Shown here one piece after another: positions 1-10,281 of a stretch of 64,000 bases of DNA; position 1 is the first letter of the stretch; the number at the start of each line of letters is the position of its first letter. The position numbers were made by a program, and so were the translations under genes. The stretch is from positions 62,001 through 126,000 of the forward strand of contig REGP01000005.1 in the NCBI GenBank assembly GCA_004134995.1, read 5' to 3'. The notes beneath the pieces are model-generated. The model worked only from the letters and a program-made list of their open reading frames with translations, was not told the DNA's origin and did not search any database. The DNA is from Oxalobacteraceae bacterium CAVE-383. GTDB lineage: Bacteria > Pseudomonadota > Gammaproteobacteria > Burkholderiales > Burkholderiaceae_D.

Positions 1-473
1 TCAAAACCTTCGCGCTCGCCCTTGAATGCGCCGTCCGGCGCGGTGCGCACGCCGCGCGGCGTGCCGAAATAAATATCGCCGGTCAGTTCGCGCACGATCA
101 GGATATCCAGCCCGGAAACCACTTCCGGCTTCAGCGTCGAAGCGCCGGCCAGTTCCGGATACAGGATCGCCGGACGCAGATTGCCGAACAGGCCCAGATG
201 CTTGCGCAAACCCAGGATCGCCTGCTCGGGGCGCAGCGGACGGTCCAGCGTATCGTATTTCCAGTCGCCGACGGCGCCGAACAGAATCGCATCGGCGGCC
301 TTGGCCAGCGCCAGCGTGGCGTCCGGCAGCGGATGGCCCGCGGCTTCATAGCCCGCGCCGCCGACCGGGGCGGTTTCCATTTCGAACGATTCGCCCAGCG
401 CATTCAGGACGCGCACGGCCTGATCGACGATTTCCGGACCGATGCCATCACCTGGCAGGATTGCAATTTTCAT
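1..473 (-). CDS. leuB: 3-isopropylmalate dehydrogenase, N-terminal part (runs off the left edge)
   Basis: Oxidative decarboxylation of 3-isopropylmalate in leucine biosynthesis, in the cytosol. About 157 residues are visible, from the ATG at 471-473 to the window edge. The N-terminus reads [15 protein letters not shown], the classic start of isopropylmalate/isocitrate dehydrogenases, followed by a nucleotide-binding region with [13 protein letters not shown] and then [22 protein letters not shown]. The C-terminal two thirds lie outside the window. It follows leuD by 88 bases on the same strand and closes the leu cluster visible here. Confidence 0.95.
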   Translation of the reverse strand, partial: MKIAILPGDGIGPEIVDQAVRVLNALGESFEMETAPVGGAGYEAAGHPLPDATLALAKAADAILFGAVGDWKYDTLDRPLRPEQAILGLRKHLGLFGNLRPAILYPELAGASTLKPEVVSGLDILIVRELTGDIYFGTPRGVRTAPDGAFKGEREGF

Positions 474-561
474 ATTTATCAGTAATCAAGGTAAAACAGC
501 CGGGCCGGCGCCGCCTGGGCAGTGCACCTTCGGCACAAGACTCAAGGGCGCAAAACGAGAC

Positions 562-1209
562 TTAGATGGTATTGGCCAGCCAGGGCTGCTGTTGCAGATG
601 CCGTTCTTCGAACTCATGAATCTTGTCGGCCTGGCGCAAGGTGAGGCCGATATCATCGAGGCCGTTGAGCAGGCAGAATTTGCGGAACTGGCCGATTTCA
701 AACGGGAACGAGACGCTGCCGTCGACAGCGCCGACGATCTGTTTTTCCAGATCGATGGCCAGCCGGAAGCCGGGAAAAGCCTTCACTTCGTCGAACAGGC
801 GATCGATCGTCTGTTCCGGCAATACGATAGGCAGCAGGCCGTTCTTGTAGCAGTTGTTGAAGAAAATATCGGCGAAGCTCGGCGCGATCACGGCGCGGAA
901 GCCGAACTGATCGAGCGCCCACGGCGCATGCTCGCGCGAGGAGCCGCAGCCGAAATTCTTGCGCGCCAGCAGAATGGAAGCGCCCTGGTATCGCGGCTGG
1001 TTGAGCACGAAATCCGGATTTTTCGGACGCGCGTCGTTATCCATGCCGGGTTCGCCATGGTCGAGATAACGCCATTCGTCGAACAGGTTGGGACCGAAGC
1101 CGGAACGCTTGATCGATTTCAGGAATTGCTTGGGAATGATGGCGTCGGTATCGACGTTGGCCCGATCGAGCGGGGCAACCAGGCCTTCATGCACTGTAAA
1201 TTTGTTCAT
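562..1209 (-). CDS. leuD: 3-isopropylmalate dehydratase small subunit
   Basis: Small subunit of isopropylmalate isomerase, which with LeuC converts 2- to 3-isopropylmalate in leucine biosynthesis. The 215 residues match the usual bacterial LeuD length. Recognisable segments are the N-terminal [18 protein letters not shown], the swivelling-domain motif [15 protein letters not shown], and [16 protein letters not shown]. It lies between the entericidin-like gene and leuB on the minus strand, so one leuC-lipoprotein-leuD-leuB transcript is likely. Confidence 0.96.
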   Translation of the reverse strand: MNKFTVHEGLVAPLDRANVDTDAIIPKQFLKSIKRSGFGPNLFDEWRYLDHGEPGMDNDARPKNPDFVLNQPRYQGASILLARKNFGCGSSREHAPWALDQFGFRAVIAPSFADIFFNNCYKNGLLPIVLPEQTIDRLFDEVKAFPGFRLAIDLEKQIVGAVDGSVSFPFEIGQFRKFCLLNGLDDIGLTLRQADKIHEFEERHLQQQPWLANTI

Positions 1210-1306
1210 ATCCGATGTTCTTTATGCTGCTGTCGCAGCGGATACGGACTGCAATATCCGGATCCGCCGCTGCATTGGGACCGACAATCAACGATTGAAT
1301 CAATGA

Positions 1307-1447
1307 TTATTCAGCCGCTTTTTTGCTGCTTTCCTGCATCTTGTCGCCGACTTTCGCGACATCCTGGCCGAAGCCGTGAACCGTGTTGCAGCCGGCCAGA
1401 ACCATAACGAAAGCGGCCAGCAGAGTCAGGGCGATACTTTTTTTCAT
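1307..1447 (-). CDS. Entericidin-type small lipoprotein
   Basis: A 46-residue lipoprotein. The start at 1447 is chosen because GGAGGA lies just upstream of this ATG and the signal peptide MKKSIALTLLAAFVMVLAGC begins there; a longer reading from 1495 would add a run with no ribosome-binding site. The lipobox LAGC is followed by a short amphipathic tail rich in Lys, Asp and Gln. Family knowledge: entericidin A/B-like proteins are commonly inserted between leuC and leuD in Burkholderiales. Its biological role is not known, and the entericidin name reflects similarity of form only. Confidence 0.85.
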   Translation of the reverse strand: MKKSIALTLLAAFVMVLAGCNTVHGFGQDVAKVGDKMQESSKKAAE

Positions 1448-1460
1448 GCGATCCTCCATT

Positions 1461-2861
1461 TTATAAAGAACGTATATCAACAAAATGCCCTGCAATGCCG
1501 GCTGCCGCCGCCATCGCCGGGCTCACCAGATGCGTACGGCCGCCGGCGCCCTGGCGGCCTTCGAAATTGCGGTTCGAGGTCGAGGCGCAGCGCTCGCCCG
1601 GCTCCAGCCGGTCGGCGTTCATGGCCAGGCACATCGAGCAGCCCGGCTCGCGCCACTCGAAACCGGCATCGCGGAAAATCCGGTCCAGGCCTTCGCGCTC
1701 GGCTTGTTCCTTGACCAGTCCGGAACCCGGCACCACCATCGCCAGCTTGACGTTCGAGGCGCGGAACTTGCCGCGCACCACCGCCGCGGCCGCGCGCAAA
1801 TCCTCGATGCGGGAATTGGTGCAGGAACCGATGAACACTTTATCGATGCGGATATCCGACATCGCGGTATTCGGCTTCAGGCCCATGTAGACCAATGCTT
1901 TTTCCATGCCGTCGCGCTTGGTGGGGTCTTTTTCCAGATCGGGATCCGGCACGCGGCTGTCGACCGAAGTCACCATTTCCGGCGAGGTGCCCCAGGTCAC
2001 CTGCGGCGCGACATCGGCGGCATTCATCGTCACCACCAGGTCGAACTTGGCGCCCGGATCGGAATGCAGGGTGCGCCAGTACGTCACGGCGCGATCCCAA
2101 TGCGGACCCGACGGCGAATAAGGACGGCCCTTGAGGTAATTGATGGTGGTGTCGTCGACCGCGATCATGCCCGACAGCGCGCCGGCTTCGATCGCCATGT
2201 TGCACACCGTCATCCGGCCTTCCATCGACAGCGAACGGATGGTGGAACCGGCAAATTCGATGGCGTAGCCGGTGCCGCCGGCAGTGCCGATGCGGCCGAT
2301 CACGGCCAGCACGATGTCCTTGGCGGTCACGCCTTCAGGCAGCTGGCCATCCACCTGCACCAGCATGGACTTGGATTTTCTTGTCAGCAGTGTCTGGGTC
2401 GCCAGCACGTGTTCGACTTCGGAAGTGCCGATGCCGTGCGCCAGCGCGCCGAACGCGCCGTGGGTGGAGGTGTGCGAATCGCCGCAGACCACGGTCATGC
2501 CCGGCAAGGTCGCGCCCTGCTCCGGCCCGATCACATGCACGATGCCCTGGCGCAGATCGTTCATGCTGAAGTAAGTCAGGCCGTATTCCTTGGCGTTGGC
2601 GTCCAGCGTCTCGACCTGCAGGCGCGAGATCGGATCGGCGATGCCGTGGGCGCGGTCGGTGGTCGGGACGTTATGATCGGCCACCATCAGATTGGCGGCA
2701 TTGCGCCATGGCTGGCGGCCTGCCAGCTTCAGGCCTTCGAACGCTTGGGGGCTCGTGACCTCATGCAGCAGATGACGGTCGATATACAAAATCGCGGTGC
2801 CGTCTTCCTCGGCATGCACCACGTGCGATTCCCAAAGTTTGTCGTAAAGCGTTTTAAGCAT
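1461..2861 (-). CDS. leuC: 3-isopropylmalate dehydratase large subunit
   Basis: Catalytic [4Fe-4S] subunit of isopropylmalate isomerase in leucine biosynthesis. The 466 residues are the standard length. Aconitase-family motifs are present: [20 protein letters not shown] near residue 130, the first cluster cysteine in [15 protein letters not shown], and the paired cysteines in [13 protein letters not shown]. The C-terminus has the family [20 protein letters not shown] block. It is the first gene of the leu cluster and ends 13 bases before the small lipoprotein start. Confidence 0.97.
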   Translation of the reverse strand: MLKTLYDKLWESHVVHAEEDGTAILYIDRHLLHEVTSPQAFEGLKLAGRQPWRNAANLMVADHNVPTTDRAHGIADPISRLQVETLDANAKEYGLTYFSMNDLRQGIVHVIGPEQGATLPGMTVVCGDSHTSTHGAFGALAHGIGTSEVEHVLATQTLLTRKSKSMLVQVDGQLPEGVTAKDIVLAVIGRIGTAGGTGYAIEFAGSTIRSLSMEGRMTVCNMAIEAGALSGMIAVDDTTINYLKGRPYSPSGPHWDRAVTYWRTLHSDPGAKFDLVVTMNAADVAPQVTWGTSPEMVTSVDSRVPDPDLEKDPTKRDGMEKALVYMGLKPNTAMSDIRIDKVFIGSCTNSRIEDLRAAAAVVRGKFRASNVKLAMVVPGSGLVKEQAEREGLDRIFRDAGFEWREPGCSMCLAMNADRLEPGERCASTSNRNFEGRQGAGGRTHLVSPAMAAAAGIAGHFVDIRSL

Positions 2862-3026
2862 GATTCTGTCGATCTGAATAGGGCCAAAATGGTCTTAGAT
2901 TATGCCATAGAAGCCAGCAATAGACGTACAACACCGACAGGGCGCGCCATAGCGCGCGGCGCGGCGCCCGATTTGGCGCGTTGCTAAAAAACAACTTCTA
3001 TGGAAGGGCTAAAGCAGGAATCCGGT

Positions 3027-4124
3027 TCAGATATGCGCGGCGATGACCGGGGTATCGACCTTGACGTCGCCGCATTGTGCGCGATGGCGCAAGGCATGCT
3101 CCATCAGCACCAGCGCCAGCATTGCCTCGGCGATCGGCGTGGCGCGGATGCCGACGCAGGGGTCGTGGCGGCCGTGCGTTTCGACCATCACCGGATTGCC
3201 GGCCTTGTCGATCGAACGGCGCGGCGTGCGGATGCTGGAGGTCGGCTTGATGGCGATCGACACCGTGATGTCCTGCCCGGTCGAAATGCCGCCCAGCACG
3301 CCTCCAGCGTTATTGGTGACGAAACCCTGGGGCGTCAGTTCGTCGCCGTGCTCGGTGCCGAGCTGCGACACGGCCTTGAAGCCGGCGCCGATCTCGACAC
3401 CCTTGACCGCGTTGATGCCCATCATCGCATAGGCAATATCGGCATCCAGCTTGTCGTACAGCGGCTCGCCCAGGCCGACCGGCACGTTGCGCGCCACCAC
3501 CTCGATGCGCGCGCCGCAGGAGTCGCCGTCCTTGCGCAACTGGTCCATGTAGGCTTCCATCTCTTCAATCTTGCTGGCGTTGGCGGCGAAGAATGGATTC
3601 TGGCGCACGTAATCCCAGGATTCGAACGGCACCGGCATCGTGCCGAGCTGGCTCATGCAGCCGGCGAAGGTGGTGCCATATTGTTCCAGCAGCCATTTCT
3701 TGGCGATCGCCGCCGCGCCCACCGCCGGCGCGGTCATGCGCGCCGAGGAACGGCCGCCGCCGCGCGGATCGCGCACGCCGTATTTGTGCCAATAGGTATA
3801 GTCGGCATGGCCGGGACGGAAGGTCTCGACGATATTGCTGTAGTCCTTGCTGCGCTGGTCCTGGTTGCGGATCAGCAGCGTGATCGGGGTGCCGGTGGTC
3901 AGGCCCTGATAGACGCCGGACAGGATTTCCACCGTATCCGGTTCCTGGCGCTGCGTGACATGGCGCGACGTGCCCGGCTTGCGGCGGTCGAGTTCGGGCT
4001 GGATGTCGGCCTCGGACAGCGCCAGGCCGGGCGGGCAGCCGTCGATCACGCAGCCGATGGCCGGACCGTGGGATTCGCCGAAATTGGTTACCGCGAACAT
4101 CGAACCGAAAGTATTGCCGGACAT
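3027..4124 (-). CDS. aroC: Chorismate synthase
   Basis: Last step of the shikimate pathway: 5-enolpyruvylshikimate-3-phosphate to chorismate, with reduced FMN. With the start at 4124 the protein is 365 residues, the normal size; the longer reading to 4148 adds eight residues absent from the family. Signatures are [19 protein letters not shown] at the N-terminus, [20 protein letters not shown] and [20 protein letters not shown] in the middle, and the late [11 protein letters not shown] segment. It lies 165 bases upstream of leuC on the same strand, probably as a separate unit. Confidence 0.97.
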   Translation of the reverse strand: MSGNTFGSMFAVTNFGESHGPAIGCVIDGCPPGLALSEADIQPELDRRKPGTSRHVTQRQEPDTVEILSGVYQGLTTGTPITLLIRNQDQRSKDYSNIVETFRPGHADYTYWHKYGVRDPRGGGRSSARMTAPAVGAAAIAKKWLLEQYGTTFAGCMSQLGTMPVPFESWDYVRQNPFFAANASKIEEMEAYMDQLRKDGDSCGARIEVVARNVPVGLGEPLYDKLDADIAYAMMGINAVKGVEIGAGFKAVSQLGTEHGDELTPQGFVTNNAGGVLGGISTGQDITVSIAIKPTSSIRTPRRSIDKAGNPVMVETHGRHDPCVGIRATPIAEAMLALVLMEHALRHRAQCGDVKVDTPVIAAHI

Positions 4125-4167
4125 AATTCTTGATTTCTGAAATGACAAAGATTGGATTTTACCAGCG

Positions 4168-5565
4168 TTACCGCCTCAGCAGCCATGCCTGGAAGCGCAC
4201 CAGGAATTCGGGCATCAGCAAGAAGATAGACGCGGCAACCAGGGCGTTGAGAATCGCCGTGGCCAGGAAAATCTGCGGGATATCCAGGCCGGCGCGCAGC
4301 AGCAGCATGGCCAGCAATGCCGCGGCCACCATGAACAGCGCATTCAGGATGTTCATGCCGGCAATCGTGCGCGACAGATGCTGCCGGTCGCAGCGCACCT
4401 GGATCAGCGCAAACAGCGGCACCACGTAAAAGCCGCCGAACACGCCGATCATCACGCAATCGAACAGAATGCGCAGGCTGCCATGCTGGGCGAGGAAACC
4501 GCTCATGCCGACCGTCATGCCGCCCGCAACGGCATTGGCATTGGCGTAGCCGTTGCTGGCGAAGAACAGATCGACGGCGAATACCGACAGGCCGATCGCG
4601 CCGAACGGCACCAGCCCGATTTCGATGCGATGCCCGGAGAGCCGCTCGCACAGCAGCGATCCGGCGCCGATGCCGAGCGAAAACACGGTCAGCAGCAGGA
4701 CGAAAACATTGTGATCGCCATGCAGGTAATCGCGCGCGAACAAGGGAAACTGCGCCAGCACGATCGCGCCGTAGAACCAGAACCAGGAGTTGCCCAGCAT
4801 GGCCAGGAACACCGGCCGGTTCTGCCTTGAAAAGCGCAGGTTGCGCACGGTTTCGCTCAGCGGATTCCAATTGATCTTCAGGTCCGGCGCGGGCGCCGGC
4901 GTCAGCGGAATGCCCAGGCTGGCGACCCAGCCCAGCACGGCAACGCCGATCGTGGCCGCCGCCACCAGCATCAATCCCCAAGGCCGCTGCACCACCAGCA
5001 CCGCGCCCACCACCTCGCCCAGCAGGATGCCGACGAAGGTGCCCATTTCGATCACGCCATTGCCGCCGATCAACTCGGACGACTTCAATTGCTGCGGCAG
5101 ATAGGCGTACTTGACCGGACCGAACAGCGTCGAGTGCAGCCCCATGCCGGCGATGGCCGCGACCAGCACCCACAAGCTGTGCGTCATCCAGCCATAGCCG
5201 GCCAACGCCATGATGCCGATTTCCAACAGTTTTACGTAACGCGCCAGCCGCGATTTTTCGATTTTTTCGGCGAACTGCCCGGCACTGGCCGAAAACAGCA
5301 CGAACGGCAGGATGAACAGGCCTGGAATGAGGTTATTGAGCAGGCCGACGTCAAGCGAAGTCCAGTTCAGCGCATCGTAGGTCAGGATCGTCAGCAGCGC
5401 GGTCTTGAAGACGTTGTCGTTGAAAGCGCCGAGAAATTGAGTCCAGAAGAATGGCGCGAAACGGCGCTGGCGCAGCAGCGCGAACTGGCTGGAAGGCGGC
5501 TGCGGAGTGCGGGATTCGCCGGGAGATTCGCCGGAAGATGCATCGGAAGACTGGGAGGAAGCCAT
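4168..5565 (-). CDS. MFS transporter of the LplT (lysophospholipid) type
   Basis: A 465-residue inner-membrane protein with about twelve hydrophobic helices after a roughly 30-residue polar, Ser/Pro-rich N-terminus. The segment [20 protein letters not shown] is typical of LplT-like MFS proteins, which move lysophospholipids across the inner membrane for re-acylation. LplT is often fused to or beside an acyltransferase; none is seen here, so the substrate is open. It ends 43 bases before aroC on the same strand, and its 163-base upstream region holds the terminator of the CBS gene. Confidence 0.8.
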   Translation of the reverse strand: MASSQSSDASSGESPGESRTPQPPSSQFALLRQRRFAPFFWTQFLGAFNDNVFKTALLTILTYDALNWTSLDVGLLNNLIPGLFILPFVLFSASAGQFAEKIEKSRLARYVKLLEIGIMALAGYGWMTHSLWVLVAAIAGMGLHSTLFGPVKYAYLPQQLKSSELIGGNGVIEMGTFVGILLGEVVGAVLVVQRPWGLMLVAAATIGVAVLGWVASLGIPLTPAPAPDLKINWNPLSETVRNLRFSRQNRPVFLAMLGNSWFWFYGAIVLAQFPLFARDYLHGDHNVFVLLLTVFSLGIGAGSLLCERLSGHRIEIGLVPFGAIGLSVFAVDLFFASNGYANANAVAGGMTVGMSGFLAQHGSLRILFDCVMIGVFGGFYVVPLFALIQVRCDRQHLSRTIAGMNILNALFMVAAALLAMLLLRAGLDIPQIFLATAILNALVAASIFLLMPEFLVRFQAWLLRR

Positions 5566-5624
5566 TGATATCCACTGAATATGTTGACGCTGCCGATGTT
5601 GCCGATGTTGCGGTGGCGCGGCGC

Positions 5625-5657
5625 ATAAAAAAACCGTTCATCGCCGGATGAACGGTT
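5625..5657 (-). terminator. Intrinsic terminator downstream of the CBS-domain gene
   Basis: A perfect 10-bp inverted repeat (AACCGTTCAT at 5632-5641 and its complement at 5648-5657) around a six-base loop. On the minus strand it is followed by a run of seven T. This fits termination of the CBS-domain gene before the MFS transporter. Confidence 0.85.
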
Positions 5658-5728
5658 CGCGATTTTAACGCGGCTGGCGTGGTTTGACGCAGCTTTAGGC
5701 GGCTTGACGCAGCTTGACGCCGCGTAAA

Positions 5729-6181
5729 TTACTCGCGGCTTTCTTCTTCCGCCGGCCAGTCGCGGATATAGGCCTTGAGCATCTTGTTTTCGAAGCCCTG
5801 CGCATCCAGCACCGCCTTGGCCACGTCGTAGAACGACATGATGCCCAGGATGGTCTTGGCGTCCATTACCGGCACATAGCGCGCGTGCTGCTCCAGCATC
5901 AGCCGGCGCACTTCGTTGAGGTCGGTATCGGGCGTCACCGTCAGCGGATGGTCGTCCATATGCGGCCGCACGGTGCTGTCGCCGATCTGGCCGCCGTTCT
6001 TGTGCACCGTATTGATGACTTCGCGGAAGGTCAGCATGCCGGCCAATTCGCCGAATTCCATCACGACCAGCGAGCCGATGTCTTTTTCCGCCATCGCATT
6101 GACCGCTTCCAGCAGTGGCGTATCCGGGGTCACCGTATAGAGAATGCTGCCTTTGACTTTGAGGATTTCAGAGACTTTCAT
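5729..6181 (-). CDS. CBS-domain pair protein
   Basis: A 150-residue soluble protein made almost entirely of two CBS domains: residues about 8-60 (TPLLEAVNAMAEKDIGSLVV then LAGMLTFREVI) and about 75-130 (TDLNEVRRLMLEQHARYVPV then ILGIMSFYDVAKAVLD). Such stand-alone pairs bind adenine nucleotides and act as energy or redox sensors; no partner enzyme is fused or adjacent. Single gene with its own terminator. The precise target is unknown. Confidence 0.85.
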   Translation of the reverse strand: MKVSEILKVKGSILYTVTPDTPLLEAVNAMAEKDIGSLVVMEFGELAGMLTFREVINTVHKNGGQIGDSTVRPHMDDHPLTVTPDTDLNEVRRLMLEQHARYVPVMDAKTILGIMSFYDVAKAVLDAQGFENKMLKAYIRDWPAEEESRE

Positions 6182-6249
6182 TGCAATCTGCCTGTCATTG
6201 GAGGTTGAACTACGATACGACGATGTTTATGGAACGCGTTTCATACATA

Positions 6250-7581
6250 CTACGAGGCTGTCCGTGGTTCAGCAACCATTAGTTGCTTTTGCAATGCAGC
6301 ATCGGCAGCCGGCGCCGATATCGACACATCGTCGAAGTAGGCGGCCAGCGAGCGGTTCAGCGCGGCGTCGATGGCCGCACTAATTTGTTGCACAACCAAC
6401 AACTCCCGATCGCGCGGCGTTTCCGCATCGAAAACGAAGCGGCGATACACGTCGGCCAGCGTCAGCAGCGACGGGTTGGCCAGCAGCGCCCAGCGGTCGT
6501 GCGCATCGTCATGGCGGCCCCAGCGGAAACGTTTCGGCGCCTCGGCCGCTTTGACCACGCCCAGCCAGCCGGCGTTCTGCATCCGTTCCATCAATAATTG
6601 GGATTCTTCGTAGCCGATATGCGTGCGCCGCCGCACCTGGTCGACGTCGACCGTCAGCCGCTCGCTGCCGCGCGCGCGGTACAGCACGCGCAATATCGCC
6701 AGCGCGTCGACAAAGGTGCCGCACGGCGTCGGCTTGTGGCGCCAGCGTTCGTAGCGCATCACCGGCAGCACCGCGGTCAGCAGCGCGCCGACCAGCGTGA
6801 TCATCCACAGCATGTAGACCCACAGCAGGAAAATCGGCAGCGCGGCGACGGCGCCGTAGATCATTGTATAAGTCGGAAATTTGATCACGTAGGCCGTGAA
6901 CAGCCGCTTGGCGATCTCGAACGCAATGCCTGCCAGCAGCCCGCCCCAGATGGCGTCCTGCCAGTCGACCACCTGATTCGGCACCGTGATGTAGAGCAGC
7001 GTGAAGGCGCTGGTGGTGAGCAGGATCGAGCACACGGTATAGAAACCCGAACCCAGTATCGGCGCACTCCCCAGCACGCCGGAAGTCGTGGCGCCGACGT
7101 ACGAGGTGGCCGAAATCGAGACGCCGATCAGCAACGGCCCCAGCGTGATGATGGCCCAATAGACCAGGATGCGCTGCAGCAGCGGGCGCGAAGTCTGCAC
7201 GCGCCAGATGCGGTTGAAGGTGTGATCGATGGTGGCCATCGTCATGCCGGAAGTGAAGATCAGCGCCACCCCGCCCACCGCCGACAGCCGCGCCGATTTG
7301 GACGCGAACTGGTTGATGTAGCCGAGAATGGTATTGGCCATATTGGCCGGCATCAGGTTCTGGATGAAATACGCTTCCAGCGATGCGCGGAAGGTGCTGA
7401 ACAGCGGAAATGCGGTGAACAGGGCGAACGCGATGGTCGCCATCGGGACCAGCGCCAGGATGGAGGTAAAGGTCAGCGCGCCGGCGACTTGCGGCAAGCG
7501 TTCTTCCTCGAGCCGGCGGGCGGCGAAACGGAACAGTTCGCGAAGATCGTGCAAGGACAGCGTACGCAGTTTGGAAACCAT
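6250..7581 (-). CDS. YihY/BrkB-family inner-membrane protein
   Basis: A 443-residue protein with six or so transmembrane helices in the first 290 residues and a cytosolic tail of about 150. The family core is visible as LPQVAGALTFTSILALVPM near residue 30, SAVGGVALIFTSGMTMATI, and IYGAVAALPIFLLWVYMLWM. Formerly called ribonuclease BN, the family has no proven enzymatic role. The C-terminal tail contains a winged-helix-like stretch (VDQVRRRTHIGYEESQLLMERM). Divergent from wrbA across a 94-base region. Confidence 0.85.
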   Translation of the reverse strand: MVSKLRTLSLHDLRELFRFAARRLEEERLPQVAGALTFTSILALVPMATIAFALFTAFPLFSTFRASLEAYFIQNLMPANMANTILGYINQFASKSARLSAVGGVALIFTSGMTMATIDHTFNRIWRVQTSRPLLQRILVYWAIITLGPLLIGVSISATSYVGATTSGVLGSAPILGSGFYTVCSILLTTSAFTLLYITVPNQVVDWQDAIWGGLLAGIAFEIAKRLFTAYVIKFPTYTMIYGAVAALPIFLLWVYMLWMITLVGALLTAVLPVMRYERWRHKPTPCGTFVDALAILRVLYRARGSERLTVDVDQVRRRTHIGYEESQLLMERMQNAGWLGVVKAAEAPKRFRWGRHDDAHDRWALLANPSLLTLADVYRRFVFDAETPRDRELLVVQQISAAIDAALNRSLAAYFDDVSISAPAADAALQKQLMVAEPRTAS

Positions 7582-7622
7582 AAGATCAGTTGGTGCCGGT
7601 GGAGATTTCGCCTAAATCGTTC

Positions 7623-7664
7623 ATGAACGCATTTCATCAATATCCGTATGAGGAATGCGTTCAT
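7623..7664. promoter_or_regulatory. Inverted repeat in the yihY-wrbA divergent promoter region
   Basis: A perfect 11-bp inverted repeat, ATGAACGCATT at 7623-7633 and its complement at 7654-7664, with a 20-bp spacer, fills the gap between two divergent genes. Its place and symmetry suggest a repressor or activator site acting on one or both genes. No regulator gene is adjacent. Confidence 0.4.
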
Positions 7665-7666
7665 AA

Positions 7667-8744
<1,078 letters not shown>

Positions 8745-8748
<4 letters not shown>

Positions 8749-10145
8749 CATCCCTGCTGGATGCCTGCCGCGGCCTGATCGGCGCGGCGCATGTATTGAC
8801 CGGCGCCGATACCGATGCATTCCTGACCGACCAGCGGCGCCGCTTTACCGGCGCGGCGCTGGCGGTGCTGCGCCCCGCCGAGAGCGCACAGGTGGCGGCG
8901 CTGGTGCGTTTGTGCGCGCAGCACCGGACCGCGATCGTGCCGCAAGGGGGCAATACCGGCCTGGTGCTGGGTAGCGTGCCGGACGCCGGCGGCCGGGCGG
9001 TGCTGATGTCGCTGGGCCGGCTCAACCGCATCCGCGCGGTCGACACCGTCAACAATACGATGACCGTCGAAGCCGGCTGCATCTTGCAAGCCGTGCAACA
9101 GCGCGCGGCCGAACACGGGCGGCTGTTTCCGCTGTCGCTGGCCTCGGAAGGCAGTTGCACCATCGGCGGCAATCTGTCGACTAATGCCGGCGGCACCGGC
9201 GTGCTGCGCTACGGCAACACGCGCGATTTGTGCCTGGGGCTGGAAGTGGTGACCGCGCAAGGCGATCTGCTGAGCAGCCTGCGCGGCCTGCGCAAGGACA
9301 ATACCGGCTACGATCTGCGCGGCCTGTTCATCGGCGCAGAAGGAACACTGGGCATCATTACCGCCGCCGTCCTGAAACTGTTTCCGCAGCCGAAAGCCCG
9401 CATGACCGCGCTGGCCGGGCTGCGCACGCCGCAGCAGGCGCTGGCGCTGCTCAACCTCGCGCAGGAACGCTGCGGATCGGCGCTGACCGCGTTCGAATTG
9501 ATGTCGCATGCCTGCCTGGATCTGGTGCAGCGGCATTTCGGCGCGGCGCCGCCATTCGCGGCCGCGCATGCGCAATATGTGCTTCTGGAATTATCGGATA
9601 GCGAATCGGAAGCCCACGCCGAAGCGCTGCTGCAGCAGGTCCTGGACGATGCGCTGCGCGCAGGCCTGATCGAGGATGCGGCGGTGGCTTCTTCACTGGC
9701 GCAGTCGGCGGCATTGTGGTCCTTGCGCGAACGGATTTCGGATGCGCAGGCGCGCGAAGGCAGCAATATCAAGCACGACGTTTCGCTGCCGATTTCGCGC
9801 ATCGGCGATTTCATCGACGCCACCGATGCGTTGCTGCAGCAGCGCTTTCCCGGCTGCCGCATGGTGACCTTCGGCCATCTGGGCGACGGCAATCTGCATT
9901 ACAACGTGGCGCCGCCGGCCGGCGTCGATGAAGGCGCATTCCTGGCATCGCAGCCGGCCGTCAATCTTGCGGTGCACGACAGCGTCGACCGCCACGGCGG
10001 CTCGATCTCCGCCGAGCATGGCGTCGGCGTATTGAAACGGGAAGAATTGCAGCGCTATAAATCGCCGGTGGAATTGCAGATGATGCACAATATCAAGCAG
10101 GCGCTGGATCCGCTGAACCTGATGAATCCGGGCAAGGTCATTTAG
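8745..10145 (+). CDS. FAD-linked oxidase (D-2-hydroxyacid dehydrogenase / GlcD-like)
   Basis: A 466-residue flavoprotein of the VAO/PCMH family. The N-terminal FAD domain shows IVPQGGNTGLVLGSVPD and GSCTIGGNLSTNAGGTGVLR, then KDNTGYDLRGLFIGAEGTLG. The C-terminal domain carries FGHLGDGNLHYNV and SAEHGVGVLKREEL, with histidines that in this family bind a metal and the hydroxyacid. Likely substrates are D-2-hydroxyglutarate, D-lactate or glycolate; sequence reading cannot separate these. Third gene of the wrbA operon, with ATGA overlap. Hairpin element copy A begins six bases after its stop. Confidence 0.9.
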
Positions 10146-10150
10146 AGGCT

Positions 10151-10267
10151 GCTGCAAAATGCGGCGAGGCAGGGTGTTGTGCGAAGTGAGGTAAAGGGGG
10201 AATGCGGCCGCAGGCCGCAGGAGGACACGAACGCAGTACAACACCCTGCCTCGCCGCATTTTGCAGC
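10151..10267. repeat. Hairpin element, copy A (conserved core, locus-specific stem)
   Basis: A perfect 30-bp inverted repeat (10151-10180 and 10238-10267) encloses a 57-base loop. The loop contains GTGAGGTAAAGGGGGA, an inner GC-rich palindrome, and GGAGGACACGAACGCAGT. The loop and the innermost GGGTGTTGT/ACAACACCC are shared with copies at 14261 and 22404; the outer 21 bp of the stem are not. It sits exactly between two convergent genes, so it may act as a two-way terminator. Confidence 0.85.
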
Positions 10268-10281
10268 GGCTTCCCAAGTTC

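Noticed and set aside
26-565. Long plus-strand reading frames opposite leuB, leuD, leuC and aroC
   Set aside because: They are antisense shadows caused by high GC and codon bias; the minus-strand proteins are clear family members.
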